NCBI RefSeq assembly: GCF_002237555.1
Contig: NZ_CP022540.1
Location: 3,973,001 to 4,037,000 of the forward strand
Length of the DNA: 64,000 bases
Origin: Antarctobacter heliothermus
GTDB lineage: Bacteria > Pseudomonadota > Alphaproteobacteria > Rhodobacterales > Rhodobacteraceae
Direction of reading: 5' to 3'
How positions within the stretch are numbered: position 1 is the stretch's first letter; every line of letters starts with the position of its first letter. Below, piece after piece: positions 18,462 to 27,070 of the stretch. Position numbers and translations under genes: made by a program. The notes below the pieces were generated by a model. It was not told the DNA's origin and searched no databases. It saw nothing but the letters and a program-made list of their open reading frames with translations.

Positions 18462-19367
18462 TCACCCTTTTCCCTTCGTCTTGGTCGCGTTGGGTCTGGC
18501 GTGCTTTTCGATGTATTCGATAATATTGCCCGCAATATCCAGCCCGGTCGCCTTCTCAACGCCCTCCAGCCCCGGCGAAGAGTTCACCTCCATCACGACC
18601 GGCCCATGATTGGCCCGCAACATATCGACCCCACACACGTTCAGCCCCAGCGTCTTGGCCGACCGCACCGCTGTGGACCGCTCCTCAGGGGACAGCTTGA
18701 CCAATTGCGCCGACCCGCCCCGGTGCAGGTTGGAGCGAAACTCTCCCTCGGCCCCCGTCCGCTTCATCGCCGCCACAACCCGTCCCCCTACGACGATGGC
18801 GCGAATGTCCATACCTCCGGCCTCCTTGATGAACTCCTGCAACAGAATATTGACCCCAGCGCCGCGAAACGCCTCGACCACCGATTTGGCCGAACGATCA
18901 GTGTCCGCCAAGACCACGCCGATCCCTTGCGTGCCCTCCAGCAGCTTGACGACAATCGGCGCGCCCCCCGCAAGTTGAAGCACCTCTTCGGTTTGCTTGG
19001 GATCATGCGCGAAGGTCGTGACAGGCAATCCGATGCCTTCCCGAGACAACAGCTGCATCGACCGCAACTTGTCCCGCGACCGACCGATCGCAACGCTTTC
19101 GTTCAACGGATAGACCCCCTGCATTTCAAACTGGCGCAGAACGGCCATACCGTAAAAGGTGACAGAGGCCCCGATCCGCGGGATCACCGCATCATAGCCT
19201 TCCAGCTTTTCTCCGTTGTAATAGACCTCGGGGCGACGCGCGGCGATGTTCATGTAACACCGCAACGTGTTGATGATGTCGAGCCGGTGACCACGGGTTT
19301 CTGCCGCCTCCTTCAGTCGCTGGTGCGAGTAGAGATCAGGGTTGCGTGCAAGCATGGCAATTTTCAT
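18462..19367 (-). CDS. rimK: RimK-family ATP-grasp ligase (ribosomal protein S6 glutamate ligase-like)
   Basis: A 301-residue ATP-grasp enzyme. [18 protein letters not shown] and [15 protein letters not shown] are typical RimK N-terminal motifs. The grasp domain has [24 protein letters not shown] and the metal-binding [15 protein letters not shown]. RimK adds glutamates to the C-terminus of S6; relatives modify other carboxylates. In many bacteria it sits beside a retropepsin-like zinc protease, but none is seen in the 644 bp upstream. The start at 19367 follows AAAGGATACCTGA. Confidence 0.92.
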   Translation of the reverse strand: MKIAMLARNPDLYSHQRLKEAAETRGHRLDIINTLRCYMNIAARRPEVYYNGEKLEGYDAVIPRIGASVTFYGMAVLRQFEMQGVYPLNESVAIGRSRDKLRSMQLLSREGIGLPVTTFAHDPKQTEEVLQLAGGAPIVVKLLEGTQGIGVVLADTDRSAKSVVEAFRGAGVNILLQEFIKEAGGMDIRAIVVGGRVVAAMKRTGAEGEFRSNLHRGGSAQLVKLSPEERSTAVRSAKTLGLNVCGVDMLRANHGPVVMEVNSSPGLEGVEKATGLDIAGNIIEYIEKHARPNATKTKGKG

Positions 19368-20011
19368 TCAGGTATCCTTTGTCTGTGGAGGGCGCGGTCC
19401 CATGGCCGACCGACCAGTAGGGAAAGGAACAGATACGGACGGTCGACGATACCGAACTGGAGAAGCGTTCATGATCTACAAGTCTGCATTCCTTCCAGAC
19501 TAGCCGAAATTTCGAGTGTGCCAAATCTGTTCTTCCGAACGCCAGAACGCTGCCGCGAGTGGGAGCAGCTTCACCTGGCCTGAGCACAGGCCCACTTTGG
19601 CGCTGGCGGATCGCCGTAATGCACCATTCCAAGGCTTTGCAGTGACTGGTGCGGGCGTGACGCTGCGCAATCAGCGCTGCACGACCTCCGCCTCCAACCG
19701 TCCCGCGGCACGGGTCAGGTCTCGCAAACGCAGAAAGCGTCTGGCACCGAGAGGCATCTGTTGTCGGCGTGAGTTGGTCACAAAGGAAACGTTTCGGGGG
19801 CAGGAAATGACTCAGCGCGAAACGTCTATTTCACTGCCCCACTGCATCGTCCGCCGGGGGTCAAGTGAAGGCAAAACAGAACCCGCAGAGAACGAGGCAA
19901 CGTAGAGAACAGCCGAACTAGACGCCCGACATCACGCTCATGGGTTCAGCGAACCACCAGCCCCCGTCTACGGATCTTGGCAATGGGGGCTGCCCTGTTC
20001 GGAACGCGGGC
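19368..20011. other. Intergenic, no gene recognised
   Basis: 644 bp between rimK and the SPOR gene, both on the minus strand. It must hold the rimK promoter. Small open frames of about 100-130 codons lack plausible starts or recognisable domains. Confidence 0.5.
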
Positions 20012-20929
20012 TTAGTCCGTAACTGCGTAAGCGTCGGTAAAGCCATTGCCCTTGATGGTTTTCAGCAAGGTTGCCAGCTCCGCCTTGGACTGTGCCGGAC
20101 CAACGACGACACGCCAGAAGGTTTTGCCCTTCGATGAGTGAGTCTTGACCGTCGGCACCATGCCGGCCTGCCGCATCGACGTCGCGGTGTTCTTGGCGTT
20201 CTGTTCGACGCTGAAAATGCCGATCTGAATAAAGGGCTTGCCCAGCTTCGACGGGCCCGCCGCAGGTTTGGCCGGGGCCGCTGCGGGTTTTGCAATAACG
20301 TCCGGACGGGTCTTAGGCGGTGTTGGTGTCGCCCCGTCGATCGCGGCGGCGGCGCCACCAATGACAGGGTCAAGGGCTGTCGCGCTCACGTCAGGGGCCG
20401 GAGGCATGGCACCAGGTGCCAGCGCGGCAGTGGTGTCGGCCAAAGGATCAGCCGTCTCGGGTTCCGGAGCCTCTTCGCGGCGCAAGGCCACCACGTCCAG
20501 ATTGGTCGGTTGTCCCGCCAGCAGACCAAGAGCGGCAGCGGCATCGGACGAGACTTGCAGGCGTGGACCCGGGGTTTCGCGCTCCTTTCGGAACAGCGCG
20601 CCGATCACAAACTTGCCGTTTTGTTGGTTGCGGATAATGACACGTTCAGGGTCCTTGGCATCAGGATGTGCCACCCAGACCCCGCCCAGCGAAGGACGAC
20701 CATCCCAAAGACCGGCTTCCTTTGCCTCAAAGACCTCCGGCGCTTCGACATCGCGTGGCGTGCCGCGTGTGTCCGTGGTGCTGGCGCGAGAAACCACCTC
20801 TTCGCCGCCGGACTTGGGTTTGAGAAAACCGGGCATCTGACTGTCGGCACAGCCAGAGGCGAGAAGAAGCGCCACGCCCACTGTGGACAGACGAATCGTC
20901 CGGGAAGGATGGAAGAAGAAACCGCTCAT
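20012..20929 (-). CDS. SPOR-domain lipoprotein
   Basis: A 305-residue cell-envelope protein. A lipoprotein signal (VGVALLLASGC, lipid-modified Cys27) is followed by a segment with GLWDGRPSLGGVWVAHP and then a Pro/Ala-rich linker (about 150-220). The C-terminal 75 residues form a SPOR domain (FIQIGIFSVEQNAKNTA, FWRVVVGPAQSKAEL). SPOR domains bind denuded peptidoglycan glycans at the septum, so the protein likely works in cell division or wall remodelling, as RlpA-like proteins do. No RlpA catalytic domain is obvious. Confidence 0.88.
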   Translation of the reverse strand: MSGFFFHPSRTIRLSTVGVALLLASGCADSQMPGFLKPKSGGEEVVSRASTTDTRGTPRDVEAPEVFEAKEAGLWDGRPSLGGVWVAHPDAKDPERVIIRNQQNGKFVIGALFRKERETPGPRLQVSSDAAAALGLLAGQPTNLDVVALRREEAPEPETADPLADTTAALAPGAMPPAPDVSATALDPVIGGAAAAIDGATPTPPKTRPDVIAKPAAAPAKPAAGPSKLGKPFIQIGIFSVEQNAKNTATSMRQAGMVPTVKTHSSKGKTFWRVVVGPAQSKAELATLLKTIKGNGFTDAYAVTD

Positions 20930-21141
20930 GTCTTGCCTCTTGCCCTTGTGGTGTCACGGGCGAACCCGGACGAGCGCCGGGTTTTCCCGGTCGCGCACTG
21001 CCTCATATGGGCTCTGACGGCCCGATTGTGAACAAAGATACCCTTTCGGGGCTCACATGAAAAGCCTGCAATGGGAGTCGGCAAGGATTTTCAGCGAAGT
21101 GCTTTCAGAATCACACGCGGCGGGCTATCGGTCTTCGCGAC

Positions 21142-21231
21142 GGAGGTTTGGCAGAGTGGTCGAATGCGGCGGTCTTGAAAACCGTTGGGCGTGAGAGCGT
21201 CCCCAGGGTTCGAATCCCTGAGCCTCCGCCA
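21142..21231 (+). tRNA. tRNA-Ser (anticodon UGA)
   Basis: A 90-nt class II tRNA. The acceptor stem GGAGGTT pairs with AGCCTCC (one G-T), followed by G and an encoded CCA. Anticodon loop CTTGAAA gives anticodon TGA. A long variable arm (GCGTGAGAGCGT region) and the T loop GTTCGAATC are present. Its 3' end is the insertion site of the adjacent integrative element. Confidence 0.96.
21208..21231 (+). repeat. attL-like sequence, 3' end of tRNA-Ser
   Basis: These 24 bases (T arm to CCA) match 25906-25929 at 19 positions, including 13 of the last 14 (CTGAGCCTCCGCCA against CTGAGGCTCCGCCA). Confidence 0.65.
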
Positions 21232-21275
21232 GCCAGACATTTCACACGTTTTCACCCAATGACCTGAGATAGCGC

Positions 21276-21300
21276 AAAGCCCTGCAAACGCGGGGCTTTT
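21276..21300 (+). terminator. Rho-independent terminator after tRNA-Ser
   Basis: AAAGCCCTGC, loop AAAC, then GCGGGGCTTTT followed by more T (TTCTTTG). It lies 45 bp downstream of the tRNA, and on the integrase side of it. Confidence 0.75.
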
Positions 21301-21365
21301 TCTTTGTCTGCGGTTTGTCTGGATTTCATTCGGTTTCACCTGTACGCTTTCCTTGCGTGGTATGA

Positions 21366-22559
21366 ATGGTGGTACGAATGGCGGCGCTGGGCGGCAAGCT
21401 GACAAAGAAGCTGGTGGAGAACCTGAGCGCGGGCCGTCATGGCGATGGCGCGGGGCTGTATCTGGTGGTCGACCCCTCCGGGGCGCGGCGGTGGGTCGTG
21501 CGTGTCACAGTGAAGGGCCAGAAGAACGCCAAGGGCGCGCCATTGCGCACTGACTTCGGTTTGGGCGGGGCGGATGTCGTCACACTGAACCAAGCACGCG
21601 AGCGGGCGCTGGAATATCGGCGCATGGCGAAGTCTGGCCTGAACCCGCGTTTCAATGCGTCGCGCGAAGTGCCAACCTTTGAGGAACTGAGTCGGCAGGT
21701 TCACATTGACCGGATGCCAACTTGGAAGAACCCCAAGCACGGGCAACAGTGGATGAACACGCTGCGCGACTATGCCTTTCCCAAGATTGGCCGGATGCCG
21801 GTCGATGCCATAGGGCAACCCGAAGTGATGATGTGTCTGGCCCCCATCTGGACGGACAAGCACGAAACCGCGCGGCGGCTGGCCCAGCGCATCAAGACGG
21901 TTCTGGACGTGGGCCGGTCGCGCGGGTTCCGCGATGGTGAAAACCCGGTCACGGCGGTGAAAGAGGCCGGGGTGCTGCCCAAGGTCAAAGCCAAGGTCGT
22001 GCATCATGACGCGATGCCGTGGCGCGATGTTCCGGCCTTCTATGCCGAACTGGAGGGGCGCAGCGCGACGGCGGCAAAGGCGCTGCAATTCACGATCTTG
22101 ACCGCCTGCCGCACGTCTGAGGTGCTGGGCATGACATGGGATGAGGTGGATCTGGACGCGCGGCTATGGACGATCCCGGCGGCGCGGATGAAAGGCGGCG
22201 TTCAGCATCGCGTGCCGTTGACCGGTGAAATGCTGCGTGTGCTGGAGCCGATGAAGGCGCTGGCGTCTGTCTATGTGTTCGAGGGGCAGAAGCGGCACCG
22301 GCCTTTGTCCAATATGTCGATGCTGATGCTACTGCGGCGCATGGGGCGCGGTGATTTCACGGTGCATGGGTTCCGCAGCACCTTCCGCGATTGGGCCGCA
22401 GAGGAAGCGGGCGCGCCGCGCGAGGTCGCAGAGGCGGCGCTGGCGCATCAAGTTGGGTCTGATGTGGAACGGGCCTATGCGCGGTCGGATTTGCTGGAGC
22501 GGCGGCGGGAGTTGATGGTGGCATGGATTATTATTTGTACTCAGAGAATGGGGGAATAG
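21366..22559 (+). CDS. int: Tyrosine-type integrase (P4-like)
   Basis: A 397-residue site-specific recombinase. The N-terminal DUF4102-like arm-binding domain (LTKKLVENLSAG, GLYLVVDPSGARRWV) is followed by a core-binding region and a catalytic domain with Arg in TACRTSEVLGMTW, the His-x-x-Arg box HGFRSTFRDWAAE and the nucleophile region VERAYARSD. ATG at 21366; a second in-frame ATG at 21378 is equally possible. It sits 135 bp from the tRNA-Ser 3' end and reads away from it, as expected for an element that uses this tRNA as its attachment site. Confidence 0.93.
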   Translation: MVVRMAALGGKLTKKLVENLSAGRHGDGAGLYLVVDPSGARRWVVRVTVKGQKNAKGAPLRTDFGLGGADVVTLNQARERALEYRRMAKSGLNPRFNASREVPTFEELSRQVHIDRMPTWKNPKHGQQWMNTLRDYAFPKIGRMPVDAIGQPEVMMCLAPIWTDKHETARRLAQRIKTVLDVGRSRGFRDGENPVTAVKEAGVLPKVKAKVVHHDAMPWRDVPAFYAELEGRSATAAKALQFTILTACRTSEVLGMTWDEVDLDARLWTIPAARMKGGVQHRVPLTGEMLRVLEPMKALASVYVFEGQKRHRPLSNMSMLMLLRRMGRGDFTVHGFRSTFRDWAAEEAGAPREVAEAALAHQVGSDVERAYARSDLLERRRELMVAWIIICTQRMGE

Positions 22560-22563
22560 CTTG

Positions 22564-23445
22564 ATGTTTTGTCCGGAAGGCTTCGTTCCGATGTCGTCTA
22601 TCTTTGGGAATATGTCGCTGGATTTTAAGGACTTTCGCGAAGCCGCTGTATCTTGGGTCGGGCAAATCGAGGAACCCGGCTGCGTGCCAGATAGGTTCTT
22701 CGTTGTTGGGCCGATGGATTGGGCGGAATTTAGTGTCTTCGGTGCGTTTTCCAGAGAGTTGTTCTTGGCATCGCCAAATGGGCAGTTGATGAGATTCGAA
22801 CTCGCATCAATTAGGACGATTTTTGATTTCATTGAGTTCAATGTTCTCGATGCTTTTTCCTACGAAGATTTCCCTTCAGGGATTCTGAAGCAGCAGCAGT
22901 TGTTTGATTTGCCGCCGCAAGATTTCAGACACCAGTACAAGCTGGCTTGTAGCAAGGGGCCAGCACACCCATGGACGTTCGCACATGAGCGAGGGCTAGA
23001 CACGATGCATTTCATCATTTCAATGTGGCATGAAAGGCAAGCATATACCGTAAATCTAGATGCGTTTCGATATTTCCAAAGCAAAAATGCCGTGGAGTTG
23101 GCAGACCTAGAGGGCATATACCGACTGCTGAAAAACTTCGAGGGTTGGTCATTCTGCGTCCGTGAAAATGATGTCGAGCGCGGAATGAAGCAGATTCCGC
23201 AGAGGTATGCAGGCTCGGACGAACAAAGCCTAGCTCCCAGTAACGTTGCGGCGGAGGCACGCGCCACCAAGTTTTTGCTCGAATTTCTTAATGGTGACGA
23301 ATGGCGTGGGACGCAGGACGAATTAAGGGAGAAGCTTCCTGTTCGCCTAGGGTCGAGGGCGTGGCGTCGTGTTCTAGACGAAGTCCGCAGACATTACCCT
23401 GAAATCTCAACGCCGGGGCGACGTCCCAAGAAATCCCAACCCTGA
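22564..23445 (+). CDS. Hypothetical protein, cargo of the tRNA-Ser element
   Basis: A 293-residue soluble protein that I do not recognise. It starts 4 nt after the integrase stop, behind GGGGGAATAG. It is rich in aromatic residues (DRFFVVGPMDWAEF, IRTIFDFIEFNV), has no membrane segment and ends with a basic tail (TPGRRPKKSQP). Residues 215-285 are charged and helical (FLLEFLNGDEWRG, RAWRRVLDEVRRHYPEIS). GC content is visibly lower than in its neighbours, suggesting separate acquisition. Its position next to int is where satellites and islands often carry defence or interference genes, but no known defence motif is visible. Confidence 0.75.
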   Translation: MFCPEGFVPMSSIFGNMSLDFKDFREAAVSWVGQIEEPGCVPDRFFVVGPMDWAEFSVFGAFSRELFLASPNGQLMRFELASIRTIFDFIEFNVLDAFSYEDFPSGILKQQQLFDLPPQDFRHQYKLACSKGPAHPWTFAHERGLDTMHFIISMWHERQAYTVNLDAFRYFQSKNAVELADLEGIYRLLKNFEGWSFCVRENDVERGMKQIPQRYAGSDEQSLAPSNVAAEARATKFLLEFLNGDEWRGTQDELREKLPVRLGSRAWRRVLDEVRRHYPEISTPGRRPKKSQP

Positions 23446-23532
23446 AACGATACGCCAATTAATCTTGACGGAGTTTTTTCCTATGCGGCCTTGAGCAAGG
23501 CTAAGCCATCGCAACCAATTAGAGGAAAGCCG

Positions 23533-23739
23533 ATGGCAATATTCGACCAAGACCGCATCTTCTTCTCAGAAGACCCGGAAATGCGCATCTTCGGGAGCGT
23601 CGAGAAACTGGCGCAATGGCGGCACCGCAGTCGCGGTCCAGCTTTCATTCGCATCGGGCGGCGCATCGCCTATCACGGCACCGACCTGAACGCCTATCTC
23701 AGCGCCCAGCGCACCGACCCGAATGGGGAGGCCGCATAA
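23533..23739 (+). CDS. AlpA/excisionase-like helix-turn-helix protein
   Basis: 68 residues. EKLAQWRHRSRGPAFIRIG and RRIAYHGTDLNAYLS match the HTH_17/AlpA pattern (helix, turn with GPxFxxxGRRxxY, then a helix that contacts DNA). Such proteins act as excisionases or activate the integrase gene of integrative elements. ATG 23533 follows AGAGGAAAGCC. The stop overlaps the next start (TAATG), so it heads a coupled gene string. Confidence 0.82.
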   Translation: MAIFDQDRIFFSEDPEMRIFGSVEKLAQWRHRSRGPAFIRIGRRIAYHGTDLNAYLSAQRTDPNGEAA

Positions 23740-23927
23740 TGGAAAACCCCAACTCCGCACGCGGGGCCGGGGCCTTCCGTGTGACATCAACTGCCACCTT
23801 CACAAGTCCAGTTGATGACACACGCGGCACCTTCCACGCAAGCAATTCCGACGCCCGTTTCTATTGGGATCGGGGCAGCAACTCTTATGAGCGCCTGTCG
23901 CGCCAGTTTGGGGAGAGACTGCTATGA
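23739..23927 (+). CDS. Small hypothetical protein
   Basis: 62 residues, polar, Ser/Thr-rich, with no recognised domain (MENPNSARGAGAFRV...). Supported mainly by tight coupling: its ATG overlaps the stop of the AlpA-like gene and its own stop overlaps the next start (ATGA). It could be a small accessory or regulatory peptide of the element. Confidence 0.6.
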   Translation: MENPNSARGAGAFRVTSTATFTSPVDDTRGTFHASNSDARFYWDRGSNSYERLSRQFGERLL

Positions 23928-24259
23928 ATGACCATTGGTTCAGCAACCCGACCCAGATTTACTTTGCCTGTCGTGCGCTGGCGCAGGGCCAGACCCTAAA
24001 CCACATGGACGTAATCCGGGGCGTTCGCGGCTGGCGTCTCAGCGCCATCGTGAACACCCTGCGCAGCGAATATGACTGGCCCATCGTGACCGAATATAGA
24101 GGGCCGGAACGCATCGGGCATTATCATCTGTCCAAGTCCTGCGACCTGACAAAACTAGACTTTCCACCATCGGCACGGCGTCTGGAGGAGGAACTGGTGG
24201 CGCTGCGCAAGGACGATCCCGACACTGGCAACAGCGTGGCGGGTGGCGTCGATGGCTAG
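23924..24259 (+). CDS. Winged-helix protein (HTH_39-like), element-borne
   Basis: 111 residues. The N-terminal half (PTQIYFACRALAQGQTLNHM, GWRLSAIVNTLRSEYDWPI, HYHLS) looks like the short helix-turn-helix domain (HTH_39 type) found in small phage-like elements. The C-terminus is acidic. It overlaps the preceding gene by 4 nt and the following one by 8 nt. Probably a DNA-binding regulator or replication accessory. Confidence 0.68.
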   Translation: MNDHWFSNPTQIYFACRALAQGQTLNHMDVIRGVRGWRLSAIVNTLRSEYDWPIVTEYRGPERIGHYHLSKSCDLTKLDFPPSARRLEEELVALRKDDPDTGNSVAGGVDG

Positions 24260-24770
24260 ACGCGGCAGCAAGAAAAGGGGAGAGGGGCAATACGCCCCCC
24301 TCCCCTACCCGATGCTGAAAAGCGATGCGTGGCGGCACCTGTCGGGCGCGGCGGTGAAGGTGTTCCTTGAACTGCACACGCGGTTCAACGGCAGCAACAA
24401 TGGCGAAGTGCGCCTGTCCTATGCGGAGGCGGCGCAGTCGCTGGGCATGGGCAAGGCGACAGTGCAGCGAGCCTTTGACGACCTACAGGCCAAGGGGTTC
24501 GTTGTGCTGGAGTGCAAGGGCAACTGGTATCACCGGCAAGCCCATGAATGGCGGCTGACAACCAAGCCCGTGCAGAAGGTCAAAGGCAATGAGCCGCCAT
24601 CGCAAGATTGGCGCAATTGGAGGCCGGAAAATTCTGGGCGCGGTTCTGATTTGGAACGGTCAGGGGGGTCTGTGGTTCCATTCCAGAACCCAAGCAAGGC
24701 CGATGGTTCCAAATTGGAACCCGTCAGGGCGGATTTGGAGGGGTCGCACGGTTCTGGATCGGAACACTAA
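24252..24770 (+). CDS. Winged-helix replication/regulatory protein of the element
   Basis: 173 residues from ATG 24252. A basic N-terminus (MARRGSKKRGEG) is followed by a winged-helix region (AAVKVFLELHTRFN, SYAEAAQSLGMGKATVQRAF, DDLQAKGFVVLECKG), as in phage replication-initiator and RepA-like N-domains. The tail (about 110-173) is low-complexity and polar. A role as DNA-binding initiator or repressor of the element is inferred from fold pattern and position only. Confidence 0.7.
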   Translation: MARRGSKKRGEGQYAPLPYPMLKSDAWRHLSGAAVKVFLELHTRFNGSNNGEVRLSYAEAAQSLGMGKATVQRAFDDLQAKGFVVLECKGNWYHRQAHEWRLTTKPVQKVKGNEPPSQDWRNWRPENSGRGSDLERSGGSVVPFQNPSKADGSKLEPVRADLEGSHGSGSEH

Positions 24771-24958
24771 TAGTTACCACTCCCAGCAAGGATCGGGGCA
24801 TGGGGGCCGAACAATAGGCACCCCCCTTTCCCGGCGGAGAAATTTCGCACGCAGGGGCGCGACGGGTTTCCCCAGCAACACGCGGGAAGTTTTGTCACCC
24901 CCCATCGTCAACAAGCGGCGCTAGCGTGCCGCCACACCGGCCATAGGAGGCCAGGACC

Positions 24959-25477
24959 ATGAAGACATCGAAAACGGATTTGGAGGCCGCGACCGGGACG
25001 CGCGCATATCCTTCTATGCAATTCGACGACAAAGGCGCGCTAAACGCCCATGTGGGCGCGCCGGGGGAGATTGCAGCCCTTTTGGGCATGAAGACGCCAG
25101 ACGCGGCTCAGGGCGTGTTCTACAGCGCGCTGGAGGCGCTGGGCGCATCGGCCAAGAGCAAGGCGCAACTGGTGGCCGCGATGTTTGCGGAGATAGAGCC
25201 GCGCGACGGAATCGAGGCAATGCTGGTGGCGCAGATGACGGCAACGCATGTGGCGATGGCAGTGGTGTCAGAGAAGATGTCCCATGCCAGCATGTTCACG
25301 GTTCGGGAAAGCTATGAACGGTCGATGACGCGCCTCAGTCGCACCTATCTGGCCCAGATGGATGCGCTCAAGAAATACCGAGCGAAGGCGCAGCAGGTTG
25401 TTCGGGTCGAACGCGTGACAGTCCATGAGGGCGGGCAAGCCATCGTGGGCGATGTCCGACACGGCGGGGACGGGTGA
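24959..25477 (+). CDS. Conserved phage-like hypothetical protein
   Basis: 172 residues, mostly helical, behind a strong AGGAGG site. The C-terminus (QQVVRVERVTVHEGGQAIVGDV) is a recurrent ending in alphaproteobacterial small-element proteins that sit just before HGG-motif peptides, as here. Function unknown; no enzyme motif. It overlaps the next gene at TGATG. Confidence 0.7.
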   Translation: MKTSKTDLEAATGTRAYPSMQFDDKGALNAHVGAPGEIAALLGMKTPDAAQGVFYSALEALGASAKSKAQLVAAMFAEIEPRDGIEAMLVAQMTATHVAMAVVSEKMSHASMFTVRESYERSMTRLSRTYLAQMDALKKYRAKAQQVVRVERVTVHEGGQAIVGDVRHGGDG

Positions 25478-25728
25478 TGTCAGAAAACGACGATAACCCT
25501 ATGAACCCTGTTCTGCGCCTTAGATCTGCGCCGCGATGCAGTGCAACGGCTAAGAGTACAGGGCGGCGGTGCCAATGCCCTTCTAAGCAAGGATGGAACG
25601 TTTGCCGCTTGCACGGCGCTGGTGGTGGCGCGCCGTCCGGTCCAGCGCATCCCAACTTCCGGCACGGTCTGCGGACCAAGGAAATGCAAGCTGTCAGGGC
25701 AATGGCGCGTGTGCTAAGTTTCCGGTGA
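25477..25728 (+). CDS. Small Cys-His protein with HGxGxGxxxG-type motif
   Basis: 83 residues. Cysteines in APRCSATAKSTGRRCQCPS and WNVCRLHGAGGGAPSGPAH plus HGLRTKE give the pattern of the HGG(X)TG family of small proteins common in phages and islands, sometimes beside terminase-like genes. The cysteines and His may bind zinc. Start at ATG 25477, overlapping the previous stop. Last gene of the tRNA-Ser element. Confidence 0.72.
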   Translation: MSENDDNPMNPVLRLRSAPRCSATAKSTGRRCQCPSKQGWNVCRLHGAGGGAPSGPAHPNFRHGLRTKEMQAVRAMARVLSFR

Positions 25729-26083
25729 GTTCCGGTTTTGTGGATGTGTGAAATTGGCATCCCCTTGCCGGTCCCGCTCCAAGAGGTCTGGAACTTGTGA
25801 GCACCCCCCATAAGCCACAAATTCTGAACCTTGTGTGGTATTTTGTGTGGTATGATTTTTTGAAAGCTTCATAAATATACTTATTACCAATGACTTGCCG
25901 TGAAAGTGCGAAAGACTGAGGCTCCGCCACCTTCTACAAACACACGCAAAATACTGTTTTTAAACAATATTTAGCGGCGGAGAAAAACTTTACCACACCA
26001 CTTTACCACACCTTTTTTCCATACCTTCTGGCCGTAAAGGTGGCGCTAGAGACCTAGACAGCCTCCAGCACAATAACCGGGCT
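25729..26083. other. AT-richer non-coding end of the element and flank
   Basis: 355 bp containing the att-like repeat (25906-25929). Around it are AT-rich stretches with repeated ACCACAC(T/C)TT-type words (25991-26015), unlike the GC-rich surroundings. No gene seen. Confidence 0.5.
25906..25929 (+). repeat. attR-like sequence
   Basis: An imperfect copy (19 of 24) of the tRNA-Ser 3' end, with GCGAA and CTGAGGCTCCGCCA in register. It marks the probable far end of the integrated element. Confidence 0.6.
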
Positions 26084-26621
26084 TCAGGTAATCCGGTGAA
26101 CTGACCGTTCCGAGATCCCCAAAGTTGCGGCAATGTCACGCTTGCTCATACCGCTCCTGAGAAGCTCCTGTGCCTCTTCCTTGGCGCTGGGCAGTTGGTG
26201 CTCGTCCCTTGTACTTGCCCTCTCTCCGGGCCTTCTGAATGCCCTCACGCTGCCTTTCCAGCATCATCTCTCGTTCGAACTGAGCGACAGAGCCAAGCAC
26301 ATTCAGCATGAGCTTGCCGGTGGCCGTGGTTGTGTCCAAACCCAAGCTCAAGACACGAAGGCCAACCCCCTTGGCTTCTAGTTCCTCAATCAACTCTCCA
26401 AGGTGCCTTACCGAACGGGCCAAGCGGTCAAGTTTCGTCACCACAAAGATGTCGCCTTCCCGGCAGAACTCGATTGCCTCAGCAAGCTTGTCTCTCTTCG
26501 AAACTGAACTTGTCTGTTCCGCCCAGATCCTTTCGCATCCGGTTCCCTCAAGTTCCTTGGTCTGAGCCTCTAGCCCGGCTTTCTGTTCCAGTGTCGATGT
26601 ACGTGCATAGCCAAAAAGCAT
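26084..26621 (-). pseudogene. Serine recombinase (resolvase/invertase), frameshifted before its HTH
   Basis: The catalytic domain (MLFGYARTSTLEQ with the nucleophile Ser, DIFVVTKLDRLARS, GKLMLNVLGSVAQFERE) reads to about GKYKGRAPT. The frame then slides into a stop at 26136. One frame over, the sequence continues SAKEEAQELLRSGMSK and RDIAATLGISERSVHRIT, the expected C-terminal helix-turn-helix, ending at 26084. A single-base loss (or two-base gain) near 26195 separates the two halves. Start at 26621 behind GGAGGCTAAC. It resembles Tn3-type or invertase-type resolvases. The truncated form would lack DNA binding and is probably inactive. Confidence 0.85.
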
Positions 26622-26688
26622 GTTAGCCTCCTTCTGTGCCAATGATGTCTAAGGGTCTGAGGCAGAGTGTCTGCCAAAAGCCGAAACC

Positions 26689-26931
26689 GAGATATGCGCA
26701 GAAGTTGGTGACGCGTGATCAGGCGGCGTTTTGAAGTTGGCGGACGCCGTCGCGGAACTCAACCCCGCTGATGACCTCCGGGAGGCGATTCCGCCCGTCG
26801 AGTTTTCGCCATTTCGTCTGAGCAGACATCATCAGCCGGAAAGCCATGGCGAGCCCAGTCTTGCGGCTGAGGCAGCCCTTGGTGCGTTTCGTCCTGTGTC
26901 TGACGGTGGCGAACGTGCTCTCGATCGGATT
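26689..26931 (-). mobile_element. IS256-family remnant (transposase 3' end plus terminal repeat)
   Basis: 243 bp corresponding base for base in length to 54927-55169 of the complete IS256 element at 54.9 kb, starting at the same terminal GAGATATGCGCAGAAG and breaking off after CTCGATCGGATT. It encodes only the last 70 or so residues of the transposase, so it is a relic of an earlier insertion or a recombination product. Confidence 0.9.
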
Positions 26932-27070
26932 CGGCGCGTCGCATTGGTAGCGGATCGTAAATAGTTAGTGCAGAAGATGCCCAAAATGCATTGATCTAAC
27001 GCAAGAAACGCTCACGCAAAGAATGGTAAAGCGGACGAATTCCGATTCGTTCAAACCGGGGGCGATTCCA

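Larger units (their letters stand above)
21208..25929. mobile_element. Small integrative element in tRNA-Ser (about 4.7 kb)
   Basis: Evidence is a P4-type tyrosine integrase reading away from the tRNA 3' end, a partial duplication of that 3' end at 25906-25929, and eight plus-strand genes between them, including an AlpA-like protein and two winged-helix replication/regulation-type proteins. No capsid, terminase large subunit or conjugation genes are present. Its size and layout resemble a minimal phage-satellite-like or integrative element. The boundaries are inferred from the imperfect repeat. Confidence 0.7.

Noticed and set aside
19336..19905. Possible RimK-associated zinc protease upstream of rimK
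   Set aside because: No frame shows the retropepsin-like motif or any match to that family.
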